From: Diorhabda sublineata
Taxonomy: Eukaryota; Arthropoda; Insecta; Coleoptera; Chrysomelidae
Direction: 5' to 3'
Length of the DNA: 64,000 nucleotides
NCBI RefSeq assembly: GCF_026230105.1
Contig: NC_079478.1
Location: 13,097,653 to 13,161,652 of the forward strand
Shown here: positions 49,946 through 62,100 of the stretch, one piece after another
How positions within the stretch are numbered: position 1 is the first letter of the stretch
Layout: each line of letters begins with the position of its first letter
Position numbers and translations under genes: made by a program
The notes under the pieces: generated by a model
Seen by the model: only the letters and a program-made list of their open reading frames with translations
Told to the model about the DNA's origin: nothing
The model's database searches: none

Positions 49946-51202
49946 TACGAGGATGTATTGATATCTAGTTATCCTAGACTAGTTCCAACAAAATATTGTG
50001 TTACCATAGTAACGAATAATAACTTTTTGAAAGTGTCAGTGTAAAGTTTGACGTCAAAAAACTAAACCAGAGTTACGCAATAAATAAAAGAAAAAAGATG
50101 TCCACCGAAATTGTGAAATCCGAAAAATTGGAGTATCGAGCCATCATAAAGTATCTGTATTTAAAAGATTTAAGAGGTAAGTAGATTTACGAAGATATGC
50201 TTAATACCTTTGGCGGTCAATGTCCTTCGTATGCGACCATGAAAAATTGGACTGCAAGCTTCAAAAGAAGTAAATTTTCCATTGAAGATGATGACCGATC
50301 GGGAAGGCCAGTTTCTGTGTCAGTCCCCGAAAATATCGATGCAATTCCTGACATGGGCTAAAATGGATATCTGAAGCACTGAATATTTCATACGAACGCG
50401 TTCATCATATAGTTCACGTCAATTTGGGCGTGAAAAAAATTGCTGCAAAATGGATCCTCAAATGTTTGAGTGTTGACCAAAAGCGTGCAAGGGTAGAAGA
50501 ATCGCGTTCGATCTGTGCTCGATTTGAAAACGATGTAGACTTCTTAAACCGAATTGATACCATGGATGAGACTTGGGTACATCCAGAAATGAAGGAACAA
50601 TCGATGGAATTGTGACACTCTGGTTTTCCAAGACCTAAGAAGTTTCGTGTCCAAAAATTTGCTGGAAAAGTTCTTACTTTAGTTTTTTGGGATTGCCATG
50701 GAGTAATCATGATTGATTTTTTGGATAAGGGTAGAACAATAACAAGAGATTACTATTCGACATTAGTGACCACTCTACGGGAAAAAATTAAAGAGAAAAG
50801 ACGCGGAAAGCTATCCAAAGGTGTTTTGTTTTTGCAGGACAATGCCCCTGCACACAAATCTCATGTTGCCATGTAAAAAATTCGCGATTTAGGGTTTTAA
50901 TTACTAGAACACCCTCTTTATTCACCAGATTTGGCTCCGTCCGACTATCATCTATTTCCTCAATTGGAGAAAAATTTAGAAGGTCGTAAATTTTCTTCCA
51001 ACGAGGAGGTAATAAAAGATGTGGAGGTCTGATTTGCAGAACAAGAAGACATTTTTTTTGAAAGGTCTAGAGACGTTGCAGGTTCGCTGTAATAAATGTA
51101 TCCAATTAAGAGGAGAATATGTTGAGTAATAAAATATTTTGTTGATATTGAAATTTTGTTTGGTTGTTTAATAGGCTAAGAATTTTTCAATATATCCTCG
51201 TA
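49946..51202 (+). mobile_element. mariner element, full length but dead
   Basis: Ends TACGAGGATGTATTGA (49946) and TCAATATATCCTCGTA (to 51202) are complementary apart from one base, with TA at each outer edge as expected for mariner target duplications. Length ~1.26 kb is normal for mariner, and the transposase occupies 50098-51129. Confidence 0.9.
50098..51129 (+). pseudogene. mariner transposase (DD34D type), several stops and frameshifts
   Basis: The order of motifs is complete: start MSTEIVKSEKLEYRAIIKYL, HTH words SYATMKNWTASFKR, DDDRSGRPVSVSVPENIDA (linker), NISYERVHHIVH, KCLSVDQKRARVEESRSI, first catalytic Asp in TMDETWVH (near 50558), RPKKFRVQKFAGKVL, FWDCHGVIMIDFLDKGRTIT, second Asp in LFLQDNAPAHKSH (near 50835), and SPDLAPSDYHLFPQL (near 50925-50970) with the third Asp. 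It ends RCNKCIQLRGEYVE, stop 51127-51129. In-frame stops occur near 50180, 50615, 50875 and 50900, and frames change near 50360 and 50580. Confidence 0.92.
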
Positions 51203-51571
51203 CAATTTAACCAATCAGTCTTAGGTAACAGTGTTCATATGAGTTATTAAACTAATTCAAGTTTCAAAGACTCATTAGTTGGTCAAGCTTGTAATAATGG
51301 TCTTTCAAAGACGATACTTATAAATTAGAGCATAATGAATGCAAGGAGTAATCATTCGACATATTACTCATTTGTTATCAATTATCTAACGCTCAGGAAA
51401 AATAAATGTTTCTGGAATCACATGAACACATAATTAATGTATTTAAATGACTTAGTTTACTTATAGGTACGTGCATTATTTAAATAACTACATTTCAAGG
51501 TAAAGTCCCTGACAATCAGGTGAGGTATTTGGTTAAAACTTAAAATGTTATCTGTTTTTAAACACATTATA

Positions 51572-51574
<3 letters not shown>
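51203..51574. other. No gene recognised
   Basis: AT-rich spacer between the mariner element and the TA microsatellite. Confidence 0.35.

Positions 51575-51644
<70 letters not shown>
51575..51644. repeat. (TA)n microsatellite
   Basis: About 35 uninterrupted TA units after TATATAC. Likely polymorphic. Confidence 0.95.
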
Positions 51645-51649
<5 letters not shown>

Positions 51650-52598
51650 TGAACTTAGATTATGAATTTATTACTTCTAGGTAACTGATATTTTGAAAAT
51701 ATCTTATTTTATGATAATTGTGTTTTAAATGTTACTTTGAATTTACGCAATTCAAAAGTAATCGAAAAATATATATTGAGACATAATATTATTCTTCTAA
51801 ATGTAACATAATAGTTGCTTACACAATTTGAGCACCCCATCGAACACATACATGCGCAATACTTTAAACTCACGTTCCAATTGTCGCTTTTAAGATCTGT
51901 GCGTCGAGCACAATTGCGTTTTCCCATTGCCTCTAAAACACCAGATAAATTTGTTGGCTCCTTGAGATTGAAATTTGTGCTTCAAGCATTAGCTGTAGAA
52001 TTGACGCTCTGAAGATATTTATTTAAAATTCGTTTCGATTTATTTAGATTTACATTTGTGCACGGTACACATACACCGGTATCCCAATGCGCAGACAGGC
52101 GAGATTTCTCTCGCACAATGCGACGTCATGTTGGAACCTATAATTTTTGAATCTTTTAAAGTGCATTTAACATTAGGTAATTACTAAACAATACACAATT
52201 AAATTTGTGCAATTTGTAAAATTCCGTATAACATAACGGCTGCAATTAGTTAAGTTAGGTTAGTCAAATAAAATAACATAATATTTTTTATTGTTTTTTA
52301 TATGTTTAGAACATGAAATATTTTTTACTGAAATACACTGTGAATATACATTTTGTTTTTCATTTCATAACTAGAAACCCGAGCTCCATAATCTTCCGTC
52401 TCGAGTTGTCTAATCTTCGTGACAACCACGATCATGAGTTGGCAGATTGTAACAGAAGTTAAAATTTTATGGTGGATATTAAACTCGTGAGCTGGTGCAC
52501 GCCCATAATTATCCATAATTTTGTTAATTGTCCTCTAATGATAATGGGTTAACGTAATCAAAATATTTTGTTCAGCTTTTAATTTAAGTTGGTAGGTA
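51645..52598. other. No gene recognised; CpG-containing patch
   Basis: Overlapping short frames at 51709-51927 and 51815-52012 have no known motif. 52055-52140 is unusually rich in CG dinucleotides, with ACACCGGTATCCCAATGCGC, the palindrome GCGAGATTTCTCTCGC and a GACGTCA word, which might be a promoter. Otherwise AT-rich. Confidence 0.35.
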
Positions 52599-54740
52599 TA
52601 TGAAGGGCCACGGGAAAGAACGATGACAATCCCGAAAACAAAAATTTTCAGCATTGCATTTTTTAAATTTGAAGTCGAATAAAAAGCTCAAAAACGGAGG
52701 TAATTAAAGTTTTCAAAGTCTCCATGCTGTAATACATTATTTATTACATTGTAACAAATTAAGAAATGCATTTAATACATTGAACCTAAACATATTATTT
52801 GAAAACTAAAAATAAATATGGACCCTGATAGTTATTCCTAGATAGCTACTGAGGACGTTCATCAATTGGTGAGTCATCTACAACTCGATATCATCTTCTT
52901 CTTCAACAAGGGCAGGGAACATATTTTCAAGTTGGCCTACTTCCCATACAAAATTTCTTGACTTTTTCCTTGTAGCTTGATTTCCTACCAAATTCGCTAT
53001 AACGTAGCTCCTAAAGTAACTTGATTTGTGTGACAAAAACTTTGGTACTTTCTGGTCGACTTTCAGCACTCAAATCGATCGTATCGCAATAGGGCACTTT
53101 TAATGTAGACACAAGACAAAAAATCAATCCAAGTTTCAAATTTTACCTCATTGCCGCAGTTAATTACTTTGAACGATGAAGGTTTGATTCTGCTTTTTCT
53201 GAGTACATCCCTCTAGTCATCGGATGTCTCAGTGTACAATTTCTGGTTCACAAGACTCATGGGGAAGACCACTTTAACAGTCTGATATTGTTTCAGTGTA
53301 CAAACTGTGTAGTGAAAAAACAAACGTATAACCGTAAAGTTCTTGTTTTGGTCTGCGCACGAGTCAGAAAATAACTAAGTGCTTCACTGCTGGGATCAGG
53401 ATATTTTCAAAGAAGTGTTTTAGCATGGAGCAAACATCATCAGCCCCATTTCGAGCGACACTTTCGTCGTATGTGTGAAATACTGATGTCGAGTCTGACA
53501 ACACATGAATTTTGAAGGAAATGAAGTTCAGTTGAGGACGGTAGTACACGTCAGACGTAGTTATATTAGGAGTAGGTAGATTTTTTTGATTAGGTTGATT
53601 AAGTCAATTATAATTACCTCAACTTCTTCGTTTTTTCTAGCTTTTTTGCGACAGTTTCTTTTGATTGAATAAAACTTTTCACTTCTAGCCAATTGTACTT
53701 TTTTTACTCTCCTTTTTATATAGTTCTTTCGCTAATGATGCTTTAATTTCTTCGTCAGTAGTCTTTGCAATTTTATATTCTAAGACTGAAATCTCAGATT
53801 TAAGTAAATCACAAATGCTGCATGTATCCTTTCGAGGAAAAATATTGAAGTTTCCATAAAAAATTTCGCGAAATGTCGAACCACCACGGTGATCTATGAT
53901 AGCCTTATTGAGCATTCCATGCAATTTTGCTTTATTTAGCTCTTCAGGCAAATACACCCTTGATGTATTTTTTAATGAATAGTTGGATTTCATCCCTTTA
54001 AGTGATTTAATGAAGTCAATAACTATTAATTTAGTTTCATTTGACAGTTAATTTGGTCTTTTTAGTGTTTACCATCTATTTTGGCTTCACCAAATTCAGT
54101 AAACTGTTTCTTTAACGTTTGTACACGGCGGTTTGTTATACTGTGTAAGGCTAAAAAAGCTTTGTGGCAAACTGTTACATCCATTAATGTATCGCTATCA
54201 TCAACATGAGCACGTACACGATAAGAATAAGAGGACAAGGTATTACTTGCCTCTGCATCATCCTTTCTGTTGCGAAGCCGCTGATCAGGAACAACGGTGA
54301 TCAATCCACATAAATACTGATTCTGTTTGTTATACCTATTCATTCTTCTTAACTCCAACCTTTTTTCCACATTACCTTGTTTATTAGTCCCATCTACACT
54401 GCCTGTTTCACTAAAATCACTCAAAATACTGCAATTTAAATATTAAAAGAGGTTAGATTGGGGTTATAGATCTGTCCAACAACACAGTAACGAGAGAAAA
54501 CTAAGCTGATATGTTGTATTGGTTGAGGGGAGAGAAATGGACCTTGATCGCATTTGCCCGTGGACTATGATCGTTCTTCCCCGATAGTTCCAATCTTTTG
54601 ACTGTTATAACTCAGTAACTATGATCTTTCTCGCCTAAATGATAGTACAGTTGAAAGCTACTTGTAATAATCAAACAGTTCCCTTGAATTTGGCAAAAAA
54701 TTGGACTTTGATCGTTTTTCCCCGTGGCCCCTCATATGAA
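52599..54740. mobile_element. Candidate DNA transposon carrying a multi-copy insect gene family
   Basis: Left end TATGAAGGGCCACGGGAAAG (52599) and right end complement TATGAGGGGCCACGGGGAAA (from 54736) are inverted repeats, ~28 of 34 positions alike, continuing AACGAT then .A.A.TCC. ATATGAA occurs in direct orientation at 52598-52604 and 54734-54740, so an alternative reading is a 7-bp target duplication around an element of 52605-54733. The right side repeats the subterminal motif GATCGxxxTTxCCCG three times (near 54546, 54569 and 54710). The interior is almost filled by one minus-strand pseudogene. I cannot assign it to a named transposon superfamily. Confidence 0.6.
52878..54424 (-). pseudogene. 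Broken gene of a large uncharacterised insect family (DSC-motif, transposase-like)
   Basis: Read on the minus strand from 54424. The first part has RRNRYNKQNQYLCG-like basic words and VCHKAFLALHSITNRRVQTL (near 54155-54100). After a frame change near 54065 and a stop at ~54050 come SRVYLPEELNKAKLHGMLNK, RGGSTFREIFYGNFNIFPRK and the zinc-like DTCSICDLLKSEI (near 53815-53780). A charged coiled segment follows, then SDVYYRPQLNFISFKIHVLS, YDESVARNGADDVCSMLKHF and, in another frame, SDSCADQNKNFTVIRL (near 53370-53325), VVFPMSLVNQK, KPSSFKVINCGNEVKFETW, and VDQKVPKFLSHKSSYFRS near the end. Related proteins are numerous in insects and, from memory, carry a domain called DUF7869 in Pfam. YDE, DSC and a later acidic residue could form a DDE/D site (inference). 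At least four frame changes. Confidence 0.7.
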
Positions 54741-56110
54741 TAGTTTGAATCAGTTTTTTGTTGTTTAATTAATTTTACCATATTCCATATATCCTAACCT
54801 ATTATTTTCATAGATTTTAAAATATCAATTCTTTCCATGCAGGCGATAACGGAGCATCACTTTCGTTCGTTTTCTAATAGGAATCTTTACGAAAATTTAT
54901 TTATAAATACTTTTTATATACTTATACGTTTTAAGTATGCAATGTAACTACAAATTAAATACTTATAATTATCATATGTTTACGCAAGTCTACAGATACC
55001 TTTGATATATGTAGTAACTGGTATTTTAAACATCAGTTGATTCTTTTTATTGTGTTACTTTTTATTTCATTCGCACATATTTGGTAATAAAAGTAAGTAT
55101 ATACATATAATAATTTCGTAATAATAGCAGTTTTTTTTTTGAAAATATTCAAATATATTTTTAATTCATACATTTCACTGTCTAACAATTTGATTATGAC
55201 TCATTCTAATCGCGTGAAATCGCTTAGTTGAATATCGGATTCTACCAGCAGAGCAACGTGGAGAAATTGGAAATTTATTTTTTTATTGAATAAATCCTAT
55301 TTAAAGCTCATACCTACAAGTATTTATACATTTTAGATAGATATGCGTATTCAAATGTTATAGAAAAGTGACAAAAATCAGCTTTTATTTCAGTCACTTC
55401 TACTCCAGCTTGCCTATTTGTAATCATATTTCAAACTAGTCAAAATAATCAACTGGCATATAACATGTCTTCTAGATATATCATAATATTTTTTTAACAG
55501 GAACAAAAATCACATAAGTTGGTAAGCTGGTAGGTTTGAGGAACTCTTAAAAGTTTCTTTATCTCGTCTGTAGAGCAGTTTAGTATTCCTTGAAATTAGA
55601 ATTCAGATCAAATTTTATATATATAGTTGAGTATCCTATACAGTACAGATGATTATAGTAGAATGGAAATTTTGGCTAACATGTCGACATGAATTCCTCC
55701 CAGATAACCGTGTGTACGTTGGGTGTGGCTAATTCTAAGTCTTCTAATTGCCTTAACATCTTTTATACTTCAAAAGTTCAGAAAAAATGAGAAATAGGCA
55801 GTTAGATGTTGTTAAGTGATATTACTCCAAGGATCTTTTTTGTAATTTTTTTGCTTGAGATATTTCGCAAACTGGACTTTGATGGAAGAACTTTAACAAT
55901 ACTTCCTTCTAATATCACAAACAACAAAAAATATGTTATAAAATTGATTAAGGAAACCGGTTGTAGAATCAGAAAAAAAATACGAATTAATCAATAAAGT
56001 ATGAAATAGTTGTCTTCTGGTAGGACAGTCAATTTCCTGAAATTCAATCAACACAGATGCTTGTCCTAAATTTACATCGATAGTCCTCTATGGTTTTTAT
56101 GTATTTTGCA
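54741..56110. other. Upstream region of second nucleotidase gene
   Basis: AT-rich; no coding segment recognised apart from an unremarkable 63-codon frame (55806-55997). It ends in TTTTGCAG (56104-56111), a splice acceptor 4 nt before the ATG, implying an unseen 5' non-coding exon in this stretch or beyond. Confidence 0.4.
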
Positions 56111-56115
56111 GAAAA

Positions 56116-59100
56116 ATGGCCGACTACGTTAAACAATTGGAGTTGGTTGCCAAAAATGAAATGATCATTAGAAATCGTTCAGCAGTTAATGAAAAATTAG
56201 AAAAACTTATCAAAGATGGTATTTCCAAAGTTCAAGTGATATCCGATTTTGATGGTACTATAACAAAGCAACACGTGAATAATAAGACGCAATCGCACGG
56301 TTATCGTAAGTTGGTCATAAATTTAAGTAAATATAGAATTATTTCTTAGTTATAGCATCAAATTTATGAATCACGTATTGCCACTCTGAAGGTACAGCTC
56401 ATCTTCTGGTACGAGTGTGGAATTGATAGATGTATAAAAACTGAGCCCTTAACTAACGTTTTGACCCTATCATTGAATTAGAAAAGACACTTTTCCAGTG
56501 ATTAGCGAAAGCCCATATCAATAAACGTGGGACTAAGACTTTTCTTTTCAAGTCTTTTGTATGAAATTTTCTCCATCTCTTTCGAAACTTGTATTTGTAA
56601 GAGCATCTCGTGTAGTTTTTCCCTCTCATTCTCAGTAGCTTAATTGATTTCGTTTATCCAGGTATTCCTTGGTCTCCCTCTACTTGTGAAATTTATTGCT
56701 CTTATGACTTCGAATATTTTTCTTATCTCATTCATTCTTTCAACATGTTTCAGCAATCTTAATTGATTCTCTTCTGTGTGTTATGAAGGTTTTCTATTCA
56801 ATATTCGTCTGTATGTTTCATTTTTTATGTGATCTAATTGGATCTGGTTCTTTACTCGTATTTCCATAGGTATCTCATTTTTAACTATTAATGATGTTTT
56901 TATCGCGTTTAGTAGTTTAGTAGTTTTCTTTGATTATTTCCTAGCTTCATACTTTTTTATCTACGAGTATTTCTATGTTAATACAGTGTTTGGCAGTATA
57001 TTGTGAAATTTTGATTTATGATCTTCGTTCTTTCCAAATTAATAAATTCAGTAACTTAATATGCAATTTTTATATTTTGATTTACTCTATTGTTTGTTTC
57101 AAAATTTCTTGACGCTTCTTGTTGCTTCATTTTTGGTTATTGCTGTACAAAGTACTGCTTTCGATTAAATTTCAAATTATTTCTTTCTGTTGTAATATCA
57201 TACATAAGTCTCCTCTATCTATAGTAACGAATGTTTTCTTTAAATCAATGAAGCACAGATATCAATTTTTTTATTGTATTGCTTTCTCCGATGTTTTTCT
57301 CATTATAAAAATTGCTATATGTTTACCTCTTTTAGGTGGAAATTCAAACTAACTGAGCTTCTAGAGCTCCTTCTAATTTTTTCCTCATCGTTTTTTTATC
57401 ATTTTGACAGATATTTTTTGTTACTTAGTAAGGTAATGGCTCCGTAGTTGTTATATTTTTGGCACTCTCCTTTTTTTGTATATTGGCGAAAGGATTCCCA
57501 TTTCTCCACTACCGGAGGTGTTACCATGCCCGCTTTAGCTTATTTCATCGTAATCATCAAAATTTGTTTTTTATTCCAAAATATTTGTACAAAAAAAACA
57601 CATTTTAAAAAATCGGTAGTTCGAATACAAGCAACATTTGATTCGTTTCGAACCGGATTGAATCAACTTACAAGTGAAAGTAGAATCAGTGAAAACAATT
57701 TGTTTGAACATCTCTTCTGATAAATCAAAAGACGATCATTTGGAACAAATACAGGAGAATCAACAGTTAAACAGGTACCTGACCAAGAATGGTGGATCAT
57801 TTCCTTTCTGATTCCTTCCTACCAGGCAAGCTTCATCGCGTAATTTTACTATTATTTTGATTATCAAATTATACTAAAAATGAGTTTACAAGAACTTAAT
57901 AACAGAAGACGAGCTCTTCTTCTTCTTTTAATGCTTATCCATTAATGGATGTTCGCGACCACATTTTTCATGGCTTCTCTATCTCTAACGGTATTGATCA
58001 ATGTCTGAATATCTTATATACCTGTCCACTGCCTCACGTTCCGCAACCATGACATCCTCTTCCGTCCCAATCCTCTCTTATCTTCAATCTTGCCCTCGAC
58101 TATCAGCTGAAGGAATTGATATTTATGGCCTCGCATTATATGGCCAAGGTATGCAATCTTTCGTTTCTTCACGATGTTAAAGAGTTCACGGTCATTATTG
58201 ATACGCCTGAGAATATCCTCATTCCTCACTTTGGCAGTCCATGGTATCTTCAGGATTCTTCGATATACCCACATTTCGAATGCCTCTAATTTGTTGATGT
58301 TTTTTACCTTAAGGATCCAACCCTCCATACCGTAAATTTATATTTTATGAATGTACTTCGAGCTTGTTCAATTCGGCATTTTATTTCACCGTCCGACGAC
58401 CATTCTTCATAGAGCCATGTTCCTAGATATTTAAAGCACTGTGTCATCGGCGTAACGTATGTTTTTTTGGTCATAGCAGCTCTGTACAAGGTCCTATGTT
58501 GCGACTATTGCTTCTCTTATACCTAACCCCTGTCTAAATCCAAATTGCGAGTCGCTTATATTATTATCACATTTTCTATATAATCTCTGATGTATTATTC
58601 TTAGGAATATTTTTAGGGAGTGGCTCATAAGGCTAATTAGCCTATGATCTTCACACTTTCTTGTGAGCTCTTAAAGCTTCTATATAAGCTGTTAACGAAT
58701 TTAGGTTTGGCGACAATACCTTTTCGTTAAAATCGCGAGTTATAGATCTTTCGAATCGAAATTTCTAAAACTTATTACATTAAAATGTTAATGTTTGCAC
58801 CTACAAAAAAACGTTGAGCTGAAACTATTGCTTGGGAAAAAGAAACCAATAAGGAAAGACCACTTCCTCTAATCAAAATTGTACTTTTATAATTATAAAC
58901 AAAAACGATATTGATGCAGAAAGCAACACATTCTTAAAACCTTTACCTTTACCAACCATCTCTGGTTATTATAGCGATTGGTTTTCTTTTTATGATTCTT
59001 TCAAGGCCTTATTACACGATGATACAAATACACAAATTTTGTTTACTTCGTAGGTGTTAGGAAAAAGCGACACGCGTCATCGAATCATCAACTATTTCTT

Positions 59101-62100
59101 ATGATAATTACGAAAACGCCATTAGTTTGTTATAAAAACCTTTTGGGAATAAACGACTGATAGTGCACCCACACATGTTAAAAATTTTAAATATTCCACC
59201 CTTAATTAAATCTCAATACATTGAATTACGTCACTTATTGGATATAATTATTACTAATTTAGTTTCACTAAGTATATTTAATCTACCAGTAGATTCAAGG
59301 GATGCAATATCAACACCTATTATTACCGAAAAACTCGACTTTGATGCAATCTACTCTTCGAAAAGATTTACCTTCATTTATTTCGTTTAATGACTTTTTA
59401 TAAGATTTTTATCAAATATTAGAGTCATTAACATCGATATGAAATATTTCTCAAAATTCAAAACCCACTAATTTCAAAGTTCCGTATCAAAAGAACTGAT
59501 AACCACAACAACAACAACAATAATCATAACAGATTGTCCACAAAATTAATTGGGAGATGCAATCTCCACTTATATAACAAGAATTTTGTACAATATTAAT
59601 AATTAATAAATTTTATGTCATTTAGATTAATTAACCCAACTCATATGTTAAACAGATTATTGTTTTCAGTTATACTGTACCAACTGCCTTTTTTTCCACC
59701 AGAACTTCCTCGACGTGCTTTTGAAATTAAACAGGAATATACTAGGTACTTGAGTGAACCAAATTTGGAATATTCGGAGAGATTGACAAGAATGTCAGAG
59801 CTGTGGTCTAAATCTATAGAAGTATTTAAGTAAGTTCGAGAAATTTCCGATAATTTTATATTTAAATTCAACATATACGTATATAGAATTACTAAAGATT
59901 AAATGTTTTTTATATATGGAACTATCGTTTTTGGGACTTATACCGAATACTCATTATCGTAACCTTCCTGTCCAAGCTTCTCGTTGGGAGAACCATTTGC
60001 AATTGAAGAACGGCTATAAAAACATCGAATACTATATAATTAATACTGAATAGGGAAAAATTATGCGTGTATATAAATGGTTCTATAAAAAATAGTTTCA
60101 GAAGAAAAAATTTCGCAAGCTAGATACAGAATTTCCTATCTGGCACAAGATGATTAGTGTATATTCTGTGGGGAGTTTGTAAGCCCACAAGACAACAAAA
60201 ATTCCTAGAACAAACAACCTCCTTAAGACCAGCATTCATCACCGACATTACAGTTGATTAGATCTCTAGAAATGAAATTCAAACTGTAGATATCAAAAAC
60301 AGAGAAGAAATGGCACAACATATCTTTCCCAAAATGTTTTTCGTGGCAATTTAATTTCTATGTTATTAAAAATTCAAATATATTTTGAAATAAGAATAAT
60401 TTAAGTGTCACAAAAATTTGTTGTTCTCGTAGAAATTATATTTTGCAATAGAAAGTTTATAATGAATTCAAAAATTCGGTGAGGTGAGCTTTATCAATGT
60501 GGTGAAAATGGTTCTAATAAATGGAAGCAAAAAATACTGATCATCTTTATGTGATTTTAATAGTGATATTTCCTAATGTTCAAACCTTCTATAAGCTATG
60601 AAATCCGTGGAAATCATTCAATTGTATTTTTTAATCTTTGTTCCAGCGGTTTCGTTATTACCAAAAATCAGTTGGATGATCATTGTTTGAATCTTGGATT
60701 GCAACTAAGGTAAGTAAACAATTTTTATATCACTTTTTTTAGATTTAAAATTCCATTGTAGTTAGTGGGATTTTTATTATCAGTATGTATGGATTTAGGG
60801 TCTCCTATACACTGAGACCCAAATTATTTAGTCTATCCCCTTTCTTGCTGTGATACTGGAGAACCCAGTGCTTACAACTGATCCACCAATCCCACTTCTT
60901 TTAAAAAGTCTTGAATGAAGGATGGCTTCAATTGCCAAAGAGCTTCGTCTTCTATTTCAAGCGCTCCCAGGTGTAGTGCTCTGGAATTTAATAGTGTTTC
61001 ACACTTCGAGAGAATGTGAATAGAGGTTTCGTTTACTGTGCAACAAAATCAGCACGCCCACCGCATTAATTGCTAGGTCTAGCGTATTCAGGCGTTTGTT
61101 GAGGCAACAATGCCCCGATAGAACTCCTGTTAGTATTCGTAGATTTTTGTTCCTTAGGTTGATACATTCAGCAGATCTGTTATCTGTTACTTTTGTTATA
61201 GTCTTCGCCTATCTCAGCTCCTGTAAGTTGTCATCAGTAATTCTCGCTGGGTCAAAAATTTATTTAATGAACTTTTGTTTTGTAATAGGGTATGTGACAA
61301 CATTGAAAATATACTAGAAAATTCTCGTCATTGTATGTTCTATAACAACTTTAAAGAACATATTTTTCTTTTTTAAACGTAAATATGTCTATTTTTGTAA
61401 ATTACATGGTCTAACATGAAAAGTATAAAACACTTGTCGTTTATTTTATAAATATTAAAAACATCATAAATAATCAAACATTGTGACAGTTTTTTTACCA
61501 ATACTTATCCTCAGATACTGTTCAAATGATCAATACCATGTGTCAATAATATAAAAAAGAGTTGTGTTTAGTTAGTGAGTTATAATCTTTCACTTTAATA
61601 ATAATTTTAATTTGGCCACAATATAACTGCTACCCTAACAGTTTCTTACATTTCGTACGTTGTCATGATAGTACATTTTCAGTTATACATTCTATGCTGA
61701 CTATCTTGTTAGATATTTCTTAAGGCCGCTTGACATAATGCAATACAACATGCAAGAAAATGCATACAAGTCTTTGTAAACAGTAAAAGGAAACAAATTC
61801 CTAACCTCAATTTTTTACTAATATTTTGTACCTAGTCTAACAATGAAAATAACGAAGCTAAGTTTTACGAAAGTCAGCTGATTTGTTAAGCCCAAATTTA
61901 CTAGTTTGCAACTTGCACACAATAAAAATGGCACAAACCGATAAGGATGTTAGGATCTTGCATGAAACAACCAGATGAACTTCATCTGCGCATGCTTTTG
62001 ATCAAGAAATATTGCGTCTTGCATTAGACGTTGTATTGCACCATGTCAAGCGGCCTTTAGGCATATAAAATTTCTCATTGCTGCTGTATCTCGATTATTA

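Noticed and set aside
58935..59391. Extra coding exon of the second nucleotidase gene
   Set aside because: Exon 1 and exon 2 phases fit directly, with lengths equal to the first copy; this open segment matches BEL/Pao gag instead.
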